A stretch of 11,258 nucleotides of DNA, taken from positions 1-11,258 of the forward strand of contig JANYDV010000242.1 of NCBI GenBank assembly GCA_025363505.1. Direction: 5' to 3'. Every line of letters starts with the position of its first letter. Positions within the stretch are counted from its first letter, which is position 1. The stretch comes from Bacteroidota bacterium (lineage in GTDB: Bacteria; Bacteroidota; Ignavibacteria; Palsa-1295). Shown here one piece after another: positions 1-7,163 of this stretch. The notes beneath the pieces were generated by a model that did not search any database, was not told where the DNA came from, and was given only the letters and a program-made list of their open reading frames with translations. The translations under genes were made by a program, and so were the position numbers.

Positions 1-164
1 ATTCTCATTTTTTCTGTCGAAACCTCCCAATTTATCCGTATATTTACAGGTGCCACAATGTGGTGTAAGTGAACCTTATGAGTGTTTTGCCCCCTGACGC
101 TTGCAATAATTTGCGGTAAGCGTATGCGTATTAGCGTTTTAGCTCAGTTTGCATCAAAATTTGT
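1..164. other. Leader region upstream of the first gene
   Basis: No complete gene, RNA gene or strong hairpin is visible here. Frame 1 is open from the left edge to a TGA at 70-72 but encodes nothing recognisable. One promoter-like octamer (39-46) is listed separately. The remaining bases up to the ATG at 165 would form a leader of roughly 110 bases. The bases before the ATG are A/T-rich with no Shine-Dalgarno. Confidence 0.5.
39..46 (+). promoter_or_regulatory. Candidate Bacteroidota-type -7 element
   Basis: TATATTTA matches seven of eight positions of the TAnnTTTG element used by the Bacteroidota primary sigma factor. It is followed directly by CAGGT, exactly as the TAGCTTTG at 9673-9680 is. 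No clear TTG -33 element is seen upstream. If real, it would drive the operon at 165-5139. Confidence 0.3.
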
Positions 165-3068
165 ATGAAAAAATCAGCCGTTCGCTTGTTGGTGAGCATG
201 GCTCTCTTGAGCTTGTCCGTAATAGTCGGCAGCAGAGTCTGTGCCCAAAATATCTCCGGGATAGTTAACTCCTATGCTCGCGCTCTCGGCATTGATACCT
301 GTTTAAATATTGCTTTGGTTGATAATAGCACTCCCTTTGCGGTTGGCGACCGTGTATTACTATTTCAGATGAAAGGTGCAACGATCGACACGACCGACAG
401 TCCGAACTATGGGAAAATTACCAATTTTGGGGTTGCCGGTAATTATGAGTTTAATTATATAGCCAGCATAAACGGTCTTCAAATTACCCTCAGAAATAAA
501 ATCCTTAAGGTGTATGATGCCTCGAAGGGATTACAACTTATTAAAGTACCCCAATATACTGATGTTACTGTGAACGGCACATTAATAGCAAAACCTTGGG
601 ATGGCAATACCGGTGGTGTGTTGGCGTTCGAAGCATCGGGGACGGTTACGTTACAATCGAATATTGATGTTTCTGCAACGGGGTTTCGTGGTGGTGATTC
701 ATCTCAGAATGCTACCGGGGACAGTAAGTTAGCGTATCACTACTCACATTTTTCAAAAGATGGTGGTGATAAAGGGGAAGGAATCGCAGATAAAATATAC
801 GGGTACGAAGCCGGTCGCGGTCCCCAATCGAATGGTGGCGGTGGCGGCAATAATCAAAACGCCGGCGGTGGCGGTGGTTCAAATGGTGGCACCGGAGGTA
901 TGGGCGGCAAACAAAATGATTTTTTTCCTGGGATTAGTAATGGCGGTCTCGGGGGAGTTGCACTTGACTATATAGCAAATGCACCACGACTAATAATGGG
1001 TGGTGGAGGTGGTGGCGGTCATGCGAATGATTCGCGTGGAACGCAAGGCGGGCAAGGCGGGGGTATCGTTATTATCAATGCCGATACGCTCATTGTATCT
1101 GGTGGAAGTATTCATTCCGATGGTCAGAATGCCAATAAAGCCGGTGCTGATGGCGCGGGCGGCGGCGGCGGCGGCGGGACATTGGCACTATCAATTAATA
1201 AAATTATTGGCTCTCTGCAAATGACAGCCAAAGGCGGAAACGGTGGAGATAATGATGCAACAGGACTTCCTAGTCATTGCTTTGCTCCGGGTGGTGGTGC
1301 GAGTGGTGGTCGGGCGTATGTAAACGGACCAACCACGCCGACAGCAATAGTTACTGCCGGAAAAGCAGGCACGGTAATACTTCCGATTCTCCCTTGTTTC
1401 GGAACAACATTCGGCGCGACCGATGGAACCGACGGTATTAATCAAGTGGGTTTCGTACCATTTGAAAGTAATATTCCGTTTACACACCCGGTTGCAATTA
1501 GCAAATTTGATACTATCTGTTCAGGCGATAGCATTAATATTGGTATTAATGGTGGAAACAATTTTGTCTGGACTCCTAATGTGGGTTTGAGTGACAATAA
1601 GTCACAAACCCCAAGAGCATATCCGTCAGCAACACAGAAATATATTGCAAACTATCGTGATGACCGTAATTGTCCTTTCAGCGATACGGTGTTGGTCGTT
1701 GTAAATGCTCGACCTATCCCAAGTATTTTAGGACCGTTGATTGTTTGTGGTGGTGACCAAACAACCTACGTTGCAAAATCAACCATAGGCGCCAATTATA
1801 GTTGGAATGTTTCGGGAGGAAATATTCTCAGTGGTCAAAACACTGATACGCTGGTTATTCAATGGAATAATGGCACCTCAGGAAAAGTAATCTTATATGC
1901 CGGTTCAAAAGGGGCAGCTTGCAGTGCCTCCGATTCGATCGTGATCGTCGTGAACTCAGCTGTGAAGCCTACCATTACCGGCTCGAAGCCTATCTGTGAT
2001 GGTGATAGCGTGATATTGTCAGCTCCGCCGGGCTTTACAAAATACAAATGGTCGAATGGCGATACCACAATGACGACCAAGATATTCAAGAGTGGGAATT
2101 ACTTTGTTGAAGTAAATTTTGCGAGTGGATGCATTCTCTATTCTGATACTCCAACGGTCGTAGTACACCCGCTTCCGAAGCCGGTTATCACACCATGGGT
2201 AGTGTCATTGCCCGATTCAGGGGGCGTAGACTCACTCTTCGTCGGTGGTGGGTACACTTCCTATGCTTGGTCAACAGGAAAAGCCGGAGATACACTGGTC
2301 ATTCTTGATTCAGGATATTATTCGGTAGCAGTTACTGATTCCAATGGATGTTCAGGTATGGCAACCATTCATATTGTTCGAGATCTTGCAACACCTGTTG
2401 TTGATATTGCGACCGATACTATCATAGCTACCCCCGGTGATCTTGTGAGCTTTCCGATAAAAATTATTTACTCGCGAAACCTGCCACCAAGCGGAGCAAC
2501 CGATTGGTTGACGACAATATCTTTTAATCGAACACTGTTGGTTCCGGTCGATAGGTCAATACCATCAGTAACAAACGGGCGAATACGAACGCTAACCCTG
2601 ACCGGTGTGCGCCCCGATCTGCTGGAAATTGGTGTGCTTCGAGCTGTGCCATTCATTGTTTGTCTTGGCGATACGACCGAGACTGTCGTAAGTGTAGAGA
2701 CTTTTGACTTTAGCAACGGTAAGAAAGCTATCATTTCGAAGTATAATGGATTGCTCAAAATAAATGTCTGTACAGCAGGTGGTAATAGGCTTTTCAGCGA
2801 TAATGGTCGATTGCTCTTAAGTCAGAATCATCCGAACCCAGCTACAAGTATCACTACCATTGATCTTGATATTCTCGAAGAGGGCAGAAGCCGACTCTTT
2901 ATTTCTGATATGCTCGGAAGAACCATCAAGACGATTTATAATGATGACCGTAAGGAAGGTCATTACAGTTTTGAAGTAGATCTTCGCGATCTACCGGAAG
3001 GAAAGTATATCTATGTGTTGCACACCCCCTCGGCAATACGTTCACGTATTATGAATATTGAACGATAA
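165..3068 (+). CDS. Secreted glycine-rich multi-Ig surface protein with T9SS type A sorting domain
   Basis: A large exported surface protein, probably an adhesin or matrix component; no enzymatic motif is visible. Residues 1-27 form a signal peptide (MKK, hydrophobic core, cut near CAQ). Residues 30-170 are beta-rich with VLLFQMKGA and GGVLAFEASG. Residues 172-385 are extremely glycine-rich, with runs of 5-7 Gly alternating with strand-forming segments such as GGIVIINADTLIVSGG. Four Ig/PKD-like domains follow (about 445-513, 520-596, 603-668, 674-737). The first three each have a Cys near the start (C452, C528, C611, in CxGD) and one near the end (C503, C586, C656), as in disulfide-closed Bacteroidota Ig-like repeats. 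Residues 742-869 resemble a cohesin-like domain (PGDLVSFPIKI). Residues 883-967 are a type A T9SS sorting domain (QNHPNP, SDMLGRTI, LPEGKYIY), so it should cross the outer membrane by T9SS and lose this tail. The ATG is chosen because the signal peptide starts there. It is four bases upstream of the OmpA gene. Confidence 0.93.
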   Translation: MKKSAVRLLVSMALLSLSVIVGSRVCAQNISGIVNSYARALGIDTCLNIALVDNSTPFAVGDRVLLFQMKGATIDTTDSPNYGKITNFGVAGNYEFNYIASINGLQITLRNKILKVYDASKGLQLIKVPQYTDVTVNGTLIAKPWDGNTGGVLAFEASGTVTLQSNIDVSATGFRGGDSSQNATGDSKLAYHYSHFSKDGGDKGEGIADKIYGYEAGRGPQSNGGGGGNNQNAGGGGGSNGGTGGMGGKQNDFFPGISNGGLGGVALDYIANAPRLIMGGGGGGGHANDSRGTQGGQGGGIVIINADTLIVSGGSIHSDGQNANKAGADGAGGGGGGGTLALSINKIIGSLQMTAKGGNGGDNDATGLPSHCFAPGGGASGGRAYVNGPTTPTAIVTAGKAGTVILPILPCFGTTFGATDGTDGINQVGFVPFESNIPFTHPVAISKFDTICSGDSINIGINGGNNFVWTPNVGLSDNKSQTPRAYPSATQKYIANYRDDRNCPFSDTVLVVVNARPIPSILGPLIVCGGDQTTYVAKSTIGANYSWNVSGGNILSGQNTDTLVIQWNNGTSGKVILYAGSKGAACSASDSIVIVVNSAVKPTITGSKPICDGDSVILSAPPGFTKYKWSNGDTTMTTKIFKSGNYFVEVNFASGCILYSDTPTVVVHPLPKPVITPWVVSLPDSGGVDSLFVGGGYTSYAWSTGKAGDTLVILDSGYYSVAVTDSNGCSGMATIHIVRDLATPVVDIATDTIIATPGDLVSFPIKIIYSRNLPPSGATDWLTTISFNRTLLVPVDRSIPSVTNGRIRTLTLTGVRPDLLEIGVLRAVPFIVCLGDTTETVVSVETFDFSNGKKAIISKYNGLLKINVCTAGGNRLFSDNGRLLLSQNHPNPATSITTIDLDILEEGRSRLFISDMLGRTIKTIYNDDRKEGHYSFEVDLRDLPEGKYIYVLHTPSAIRSRIMNIER
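1158..1175 (+). repeat. (GGC)6 trinucleotide tract in the glycine-rich domain
   Basis: Six in-frame GGC codons, followed by GGG, encode residues 332-338 as seven glycines. A pure triplet run of this kind can change length in frame by slippage. Confidence 0.8.
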
Positions 3069-3072
3069 CTAA

Positions 3073-5139
3073 GTGGCAGTAACCATATTTCAATCCCGAA
3101 TCATACCGTCGCGCTATGGTGTGACTGTGCTGGCAATGTTTGTATTGCTCAGTTTCGTACGTCCCTCATTCTCGCAACCGCTCAGCGATAGTGAGCGATA
3201 TGTGTTGCCCAGCTATGGCGGCTTTGTAAATTATGGGTTTACCCACCACACTGCTAATTTCGATTCTCTTCCGGGGGTCCGAAATTGTTGTAATAATTTC
3301 AGTGATGGAAGTGGATCGGGAATTTCTTTTGGCGGCTTCTATAATCTGCCGCTCAATCAAAAGTTTGCAATTGATCTTCGGCTTTCTTATGATAACTTCG
3401 GAGCAACTCCGACGGCTGTCACGGCTACTACTTTTGCGATTAATGGTATAGATGTCCCCGGAAGCTTTAAGCATACACTTGAAACCAAGATACAATCGGT
3501 GGGGCTTGAACCGACACTTTCGTATCGTTTTTTTAAGCAGTTCAAGCTACGAGTTGGGGCATCTGCGGCGTATGTGATTTCGCAAACATTCTATCAGCAT
3601 GAAGATTTGCTCACACCTACCGATCAAGGTACATTTGAAAATGGCAAGCGTATTCGTAATGAAGTTCGCGGTTCAATACCGTCTGGCTCTTCGATATCGT
3701 TAGCCGGTGTGGCAGGCTTGTCGTATGGATTGCCTTTGACAAGTGATGGGACGCTTACAGCATCCCCCGAAGTTTCGTATGCTTACCATTTGAATTCACT
3801 TATCTCAGGATACAAATGGAGTGCCTCAACGCTGCACTTTGGTGTCGCTGTAGGGTATATGCCGATACCGGTACGAAAGATACCACCACCACAACAACCG
3901 CCACCACCTCCGCCACCGCCACCACCGCCACCGCCGGAAGACAAGACGCCAAAGATAGCTGTAAGTTTACAGGCTGTCGGTGTGGATAAAGACGGCAATG
4001 AGATGCCGTTGAAATTTGTCGTCGAAGAGTTTATTAGTACACAGCTTCGACCACTTCTCAATTATGTGTTCTTTGATGAAAATAAGAGTGACCTCAGACC
4101 TGATTACCTTCAGCTTACTCCTGAAGATGCAAATAATTTTTATGTCGATAAACTCTTTAACTACGAGACACTACAACTTTATTATCAGCTCTTGAATATC
4201 GTTGGAAGAAGAATGATGGAACATCCGAAATCGAAGATCACTCTTGTCGGATGTAATCAACAACTTCGTGATGAAACCTCGAATACCGCCCTTTCGCGTT
4301 CACGAGCTGAAGCAGTACGCGACTACTTTAAGCGTGCTTGGAATATTGATGAGAATAGAATGTCAATCCAAGTTCGAAACCTCCCTGATAAAGCTTCAGG
4401 TGAAACTACCGAAGATGGTATTGCCGAAAACCGTCGCGTCGAAATCCTGAGTAATGATTGGGAGATATTACAGCCTGTTCTCACGGTTGATACGCTTCGT
4501 GTACCGCATCCGCCTATTGTCAGATTTAAGCCGTCAGTCAAAGCTGATGCAGGGGTAGCATCTTGGAAGATCACTTCGGGCGATCAAAGCCATACCCTCA
4601 AAACCTATGATGGTACAACGTTGCCACCTGCGCAAATTGATTGGCGCATGGAAAAAGAAAAACAACGTACGTTGGCTAATCTGCGCTCGTTCAACTTTCA
4701 GTTAACGGCAACAGATCAAATCGGGCAGAAGGTCTCGACACCGCTTGACTCGGTGCCGGTCGAACAATTGACGCTTGCTAAAAAGAGAGAATTGCATATT
4801 GCCGATACTGTCTTTTCGACTTATAATCTGATATTGTTTGACTTCGGGAAATCGGCGCTGAGTTCGGCTAATCAACGAATAGCTGATTTCGTGAAGGAGC
4901 GTATCAGCAAGACTGATCTGGTAACGATCAAGGGATACGCCGATAGAATCGGAACCCTTGATTACAACAAGAATCTTTCAGGTGCTCGAGCAAAAGCTAC
5001 TGCAGTAGCAATCGAAACACCGAATGCTAACATTCAGGGTATCGGAAACACCGAGTTGCTATATGATAATGATATACCGGAAGGGCGTTTCTACTGCCGT
5101 ACGGTTACTATTTTTGTAGCAAGCCCAAAAGTTCAATAG
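3073..5139 (+). CDS. Outer-membrane beta-barrel protein with proline linker and tandem OmpA domains
   Basis: Probable structural link between outer membrane and peptidoglycan. A signal peptide ends near SFSQ (residue 35). Residues about 42-262 alternate in the way of a beta-barrel (SYGGFVNYGF, FAIDLRLSYDNFG, LHFGVAVGY). A low-complexity linker follows (PPP, QQ, then 13 Pro, residues 271-288). The first OmpA-like domain is at about 325-458 (YVFFDENKSDLRP, LSRSRAEAV, ENRRVEI). A beta-sandwich-like spacer at 468-565 has WKITSGD and PPAQIDWRM, like Ig-type domains. The second OmpA-like domain is at 583-683 (LILFDFGKSAL, GYADRIGTLDYNKNLSGARA). In the family, an Asp in GHxD and an Arg in LSxxRA bind diaminopimelate. 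The second copy keeps both, whereas the first reads GCNQ and lacks the Asp. The GTG start lies four bases after the upstream stop, implying co-translation; GTG at 3121 would also leave a workable, shorter signal peptide. It is long for an OmpA protein because of the duplication and spacer. Confidence 0.93.
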   Translation: MAVTIFQSRIIPSRYGVTVLAMFVLLSFVRPSFSQPLSDSERYVLPSYGGFVNYGFTHHTANFDSLPGVRNCCNNFSDGSGSGISFGGFYNLPLNQKFAIDLRLSYDNFGATPTAVTATTFAINGIDVPGSFKHTLETKIQSVGLEPTLSYRFFKQFKLRVGASAAYVISQTFYQHEDLLTPTDQGTFENGKRIRNEVRGSIPSGSSISLAGVAGLSYGLPLTSDGTLTASPEVSYAYHLNSLISGYKWSASTLHFGVAVGYMPIPVRKIPPPQQPPPPPPPPPPPPPEDKTPKIAVSLQAVGVDKDGNEMPLKFVVEEFISTQLRPLLNYVFFDENKSDLRPDYLQLTPEDANNFYVDKLFNYETLQLYYQLLNIVGRRMMEHPKSKITLVGCNQQLRDETSNTALSRSRAEAVRDYFKRAWNIDENRMSIQVRNLPDKASGETTEDGIAENRRVEILSNDWEILQPVLTVDTLRVPHPPIVRFKPSVKADAGVASWKITSGDQSHTLKTYDGTTLPPAQIDWRMEKEKQRTLANLRSFNFQLTATDQIGQKVSTPLDSVPVEQLTLAKKRELHIADTVFSTYNLILFDFGKSALSSANQRIADFVKERISKTDLVTIKGYADRIGTLDYNKNLSGARAKATAVAIETPNANIQGIGNTELLYDNDIPEGRFYCRTVTIFVASPKVQ
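3883..3936 (+). repeat. Proline-codon low-complexity tract (CCN repeat)
   Basis: Eighteen codons encode PPP, QQ and 13 consecutive prolines between the beta-barrel and the first OmpA-like domain. Codons mix CCA, CCG and one CCT, so it is not a pure microsatellite. It acts as a rigid periplasmic spacer by analogy with other OmpA proteins. Confidence 0.85.
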
Positions 5140-5190
5140 TCTATTTTTCACTTTTTCTCACGAATTAGTGGATATCTCAAAAATATGTTG

Positions 5191-5198
5191 TATATTTG
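5191..5198 (+). promoter_or_regulatory. Candidate -7 element for the fibre cluster
   Basis: TATATTTG is a full match to the Bacteroidota TAnnTTTG element and lies in the long gap before the fibre genes. No clear -33 TTG is visible at the expected distance. If used, it would give a leader of about 165 bases to the GTG or about 315 bases to the CTG. Confidence 0.35.
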
Positions 5199-5208
5199 TT
5201 GATAAGGT
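5195..5208 (+). repeat. 14-base direct repeat, copy 1 (intergenic)
   Basis: TTTGTTGATAAGGT occurs here and identically at 9632-9645, both times in a gap ahead of a fibre-like gene. It overlaps the end of the TATATTTG promoter-like octamer. It could be a shared transcription start region or operator, or chance. Confidence 0.6.
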
Positions 5209-5369
5209 ATTTAGCCTAGTAAGCTATTTATTACTTGAAGTGTGATCAAATAGTAACGCCTGATCGCACAACCTATTGTTTTAGATGAACTTATAGTAAG
5301 CCGTTCGTCTATCGAAATAAGAACATACTCTACGATTGCTGGTAGACCGTTCATAACGAATTAGTTTTC

Positions 5370-7100
5370 GTGCAAAAACGACGTCTCATAGAACGACCCA
5401 TTTCCACTTTGGGCTGTAACAAAAGCTCCTACTTAAAGTTATTCTTTATCCCGAGTGGGGAATATTGTGGAAAAACAATAATTTATGGGGAATTATGTGT
5501 TAATACTTTCGTAACTCACCTGAACAAAATTCTGACATATTGCGCGATAGCGTTGCTTGGGGTACTCGTTTTATTACCACAAGGTGCTAATGCCCAGATT
5601 CCACGCCAAATCAGCTATCAAGGCTTGTTGGTGAGTCCGAGTGGTAACCCGATCCCAGATGGTATTCATGTGGTAAAAGTCACCATTTTCGACCAACCAA
5701 CCGGCGGAAGCCAGCTGTATTCTGAATCAATCACCACCACGACCGACAAAGGGCTCTTCAATGTCATCATTGGTGGGCAGGGCGCTATCTCATCTTCTCT
5801 TGATTTTAATGACCAGTATTGGCTGGCAGTTGCAATAGACGGTGGTGCTGATATGGCTCCACGAACAGCATTTACTGCCGCGCCCTATGCGCTCCACGCC
5901 CAAGTGGCTGATCGAGCGAACTCCGTTTCTGCTGACGCCCGAGGCGTTGTGACCAGTATTAATGAAGTAGATGGTCCGATTCGTGTTATCGGTGACTCGA
6001 CGACAAGTGTAGTGCAAACAGGAAGGGTCATTACAATCTCCGCAAACCCACAGGGTATTAGAACCATTCAGAATACTGATGGAATAATCTCGATTACTCA
6101 ACCTCGCGGACCCACTGTAACTCTTAATATTGCCGATACCTCTATCTCTACTCGCAAACTTGCCAGAGGAGCTGTAACCACTGAAAAAATAGGTGATACG
6201 GCTGTGACGAGTGATAAATTGAATCGCATGGGTGCGACTACCGCGCAAGTATTGAAATGGAATGGAACACGTTGGCTTCCGGCGATTGACGATACAACTG
6301 CACTAAAAGCAGGTACCGGTATTGTGATTACAACCAATGCGTTGGGTGAGAACATTATCTCTTCCGTATTAATAGGGCTTCCTCCGGGCACACAAGGACA
6401 GACATTGCGCCACGATGGTACTAATTGGGTGGCGACCTCGAATCTTTATAATGATGGTAATAGAATTGGTATCGGCACCGTAAATCCCGGGGCGCGTTTG
6501 GATGTGAGTGGAAATTTACTGCTTAGTAACACCGGTGTAGCAAGCGAGTTGCGCTTTGCCGAGCCTATTGGTAACGGCAACAATATTACTTCGTTCAAAG
6601 CTGCTATCCAAAGTACTGATATTCAATACACCTTGCCGCCTCTGCTTGCGACGACAGATGCTATCTTATCAACCGACCCTTCGGGACAATTAACATGGCA
6701 AAACATTTTACCACCGAGTGTGACTGTCCCGTTTAGCCAAATCACCAGTGGTGTGAATACCAATCAAAATTTACAAGTCGGAAATAATTCAAGATTAAGC
6801 ACTACCGGTAATGGTGTAGTCGATGCGAATGCACTTCATGGCTCGACCGTCGGAGGAAATTCTTATGCCGGCAGAGTGGCCATTCCTAAAGGGATGACCA
6901 GCATAACTGTCTCGTTGCCTGCTACGGTAGGCTGTACACCCAATTCCAGTGTGACAATTTCACAGTTTGATTCGCAGGGATCGAATATTCTAGTCGGAAC
7001 AATGGTAACTGATATTGCAACGAATAATTTTACCGTGCAATTTTCTGCTTCATACCCGACCGACTCAGGGTTTCTGACGTATTTAGTCATCAACCCATAA
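5370..7100 (+). CDS. Secreted tail-fibre-like protein with ISYQG N-terminal domain
   Basis: A Sec-exported fibre-like surface protein. After the signal peptide (residues 51-76, ending GANAQ) comes the domain IPRQISYQGLL...PDGIHVVKVTIFD...GLFNVIIGG...YWLAVAIDGG...PRTAFTAAPYALHA (77-180). This is an N-terminal domain I recognise from secreted Bacteroidota fibre proteins. Residues 186-330 carry fibre-shaft motifs, including a repeat of the type SISTRKLARGAVTTEKI and MGATTAQVLKWNGTRW. Then come TQGQTLRHDGTNWV (341-354), an RIGIGTVNPGARLDVSG module (365-381) and a GNLLLSN module (381-445) that recurs in the gene at the right edge. Residues 501-576 are the C-terminal domain shared with the next two proteins, ending FLTYLVINP. 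The start is uncertain: the coordinates use the in-frame GTG, but that puts 50 residues before the signal peptide. CTG at 5520 would give MNKILTYCAIALL, a normal signal peptide; no in-frame ATG exists there. The function is inferred as adhesion or recognition. Confidence 0.88.
   Translation: MQKRRLIERPISTLGCNKSSYLKLFFIPSGEYCGKTIIYGELCVNTFVTHLNKILTYCAIALLGVLVLLPQGANAQIPRQISYQGLLVSPSGNPIPDGIHVVKVTIFDQPTGGSQLYSESITTTTDKGLFNVIIGGQGAISSSLDFNDQYWLAVAIDGGADMAPRTAFTAAPYALHAQVADRANSVSADARGVVTSINEVDGPIRVIGDSTTSVVQTGRVITISANPQGIRTIQNTDGIISITQPRGPTVTLNIADTSISTRKLARGAVTTEKIGDTAVTSDKLNRMGATTAQVLKWNGTRWLPAIDDTTALKAGTGIVITTNALGENIISSVLIGLPPGTQGQTLRHDGTNWVATSNLYNDGNRIGIGTVNPGARLDVSGNLLLSNTGVASELRFAEPIGNGNNITSFKAAIQSTDIQYTLPPLLATTDAILSTDPSGQLTWQNILPPSVTVPFSQITSGVNTNQNLQVGNNSRLSTTGNGVVDANALHGSTVGGNSYAGRVAIPKGMTSITVSLPATVGCTPNSSVTISQFDSQGSNILVGTMVTDIATNNFTVQFSASYPTDSGFLTYLVINP
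6456..6704 (+). repeat. IGIG/GNLLLSN fibre module, copy A
   Basis: Residues 363-445 of the protein at 5370-7100: a GIG turn, P..x.LDVS, GNLLLSNTG, ITSFKAA, IQYTLP, then a closing LTW. The same order of motifs appears at 10683-10928. Codons differ throughout, so the copies are old. Confidence 0.65.
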
Positions 7101-7163
7101 TGATTGTTTCTTAACCATACAACTAGTTAATCTACGTAGCATTAATCACTAACTCATACAACA

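Larger units (their letters stand above)
5140..5369. other. Long intergenic region between the OmpA gene and the fibre cluster
   Basis: This is the largest gap in the window. It may extend to 5519 if the downstream gene starts at the CTG. It contains no convincing ORF, tRNA or strong terminator hairpin. It holds a TATATTTG promoter-like octamer and a 14-base sequence repeated in the 9566-9704 gap. It probably separates the surface-protein/OmpA operon from the fibre cluster. Confidence 0.55.

Noticed and set aside
1..72. Open frame at the left edge containing a VETS motif like that of the shared C-terminal domain
   Set aside because: Only the short string matches. The following residues do not fit the domain's ending, and the underlying bases TCGAAACCTC recur by chance at about 4375 in an unrelated context.
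3783..4061. Antisense open frame with a poly-glycine run
   Set aside because: The glycines are simply the complement of the poly-proline codons of the OmpA gene.
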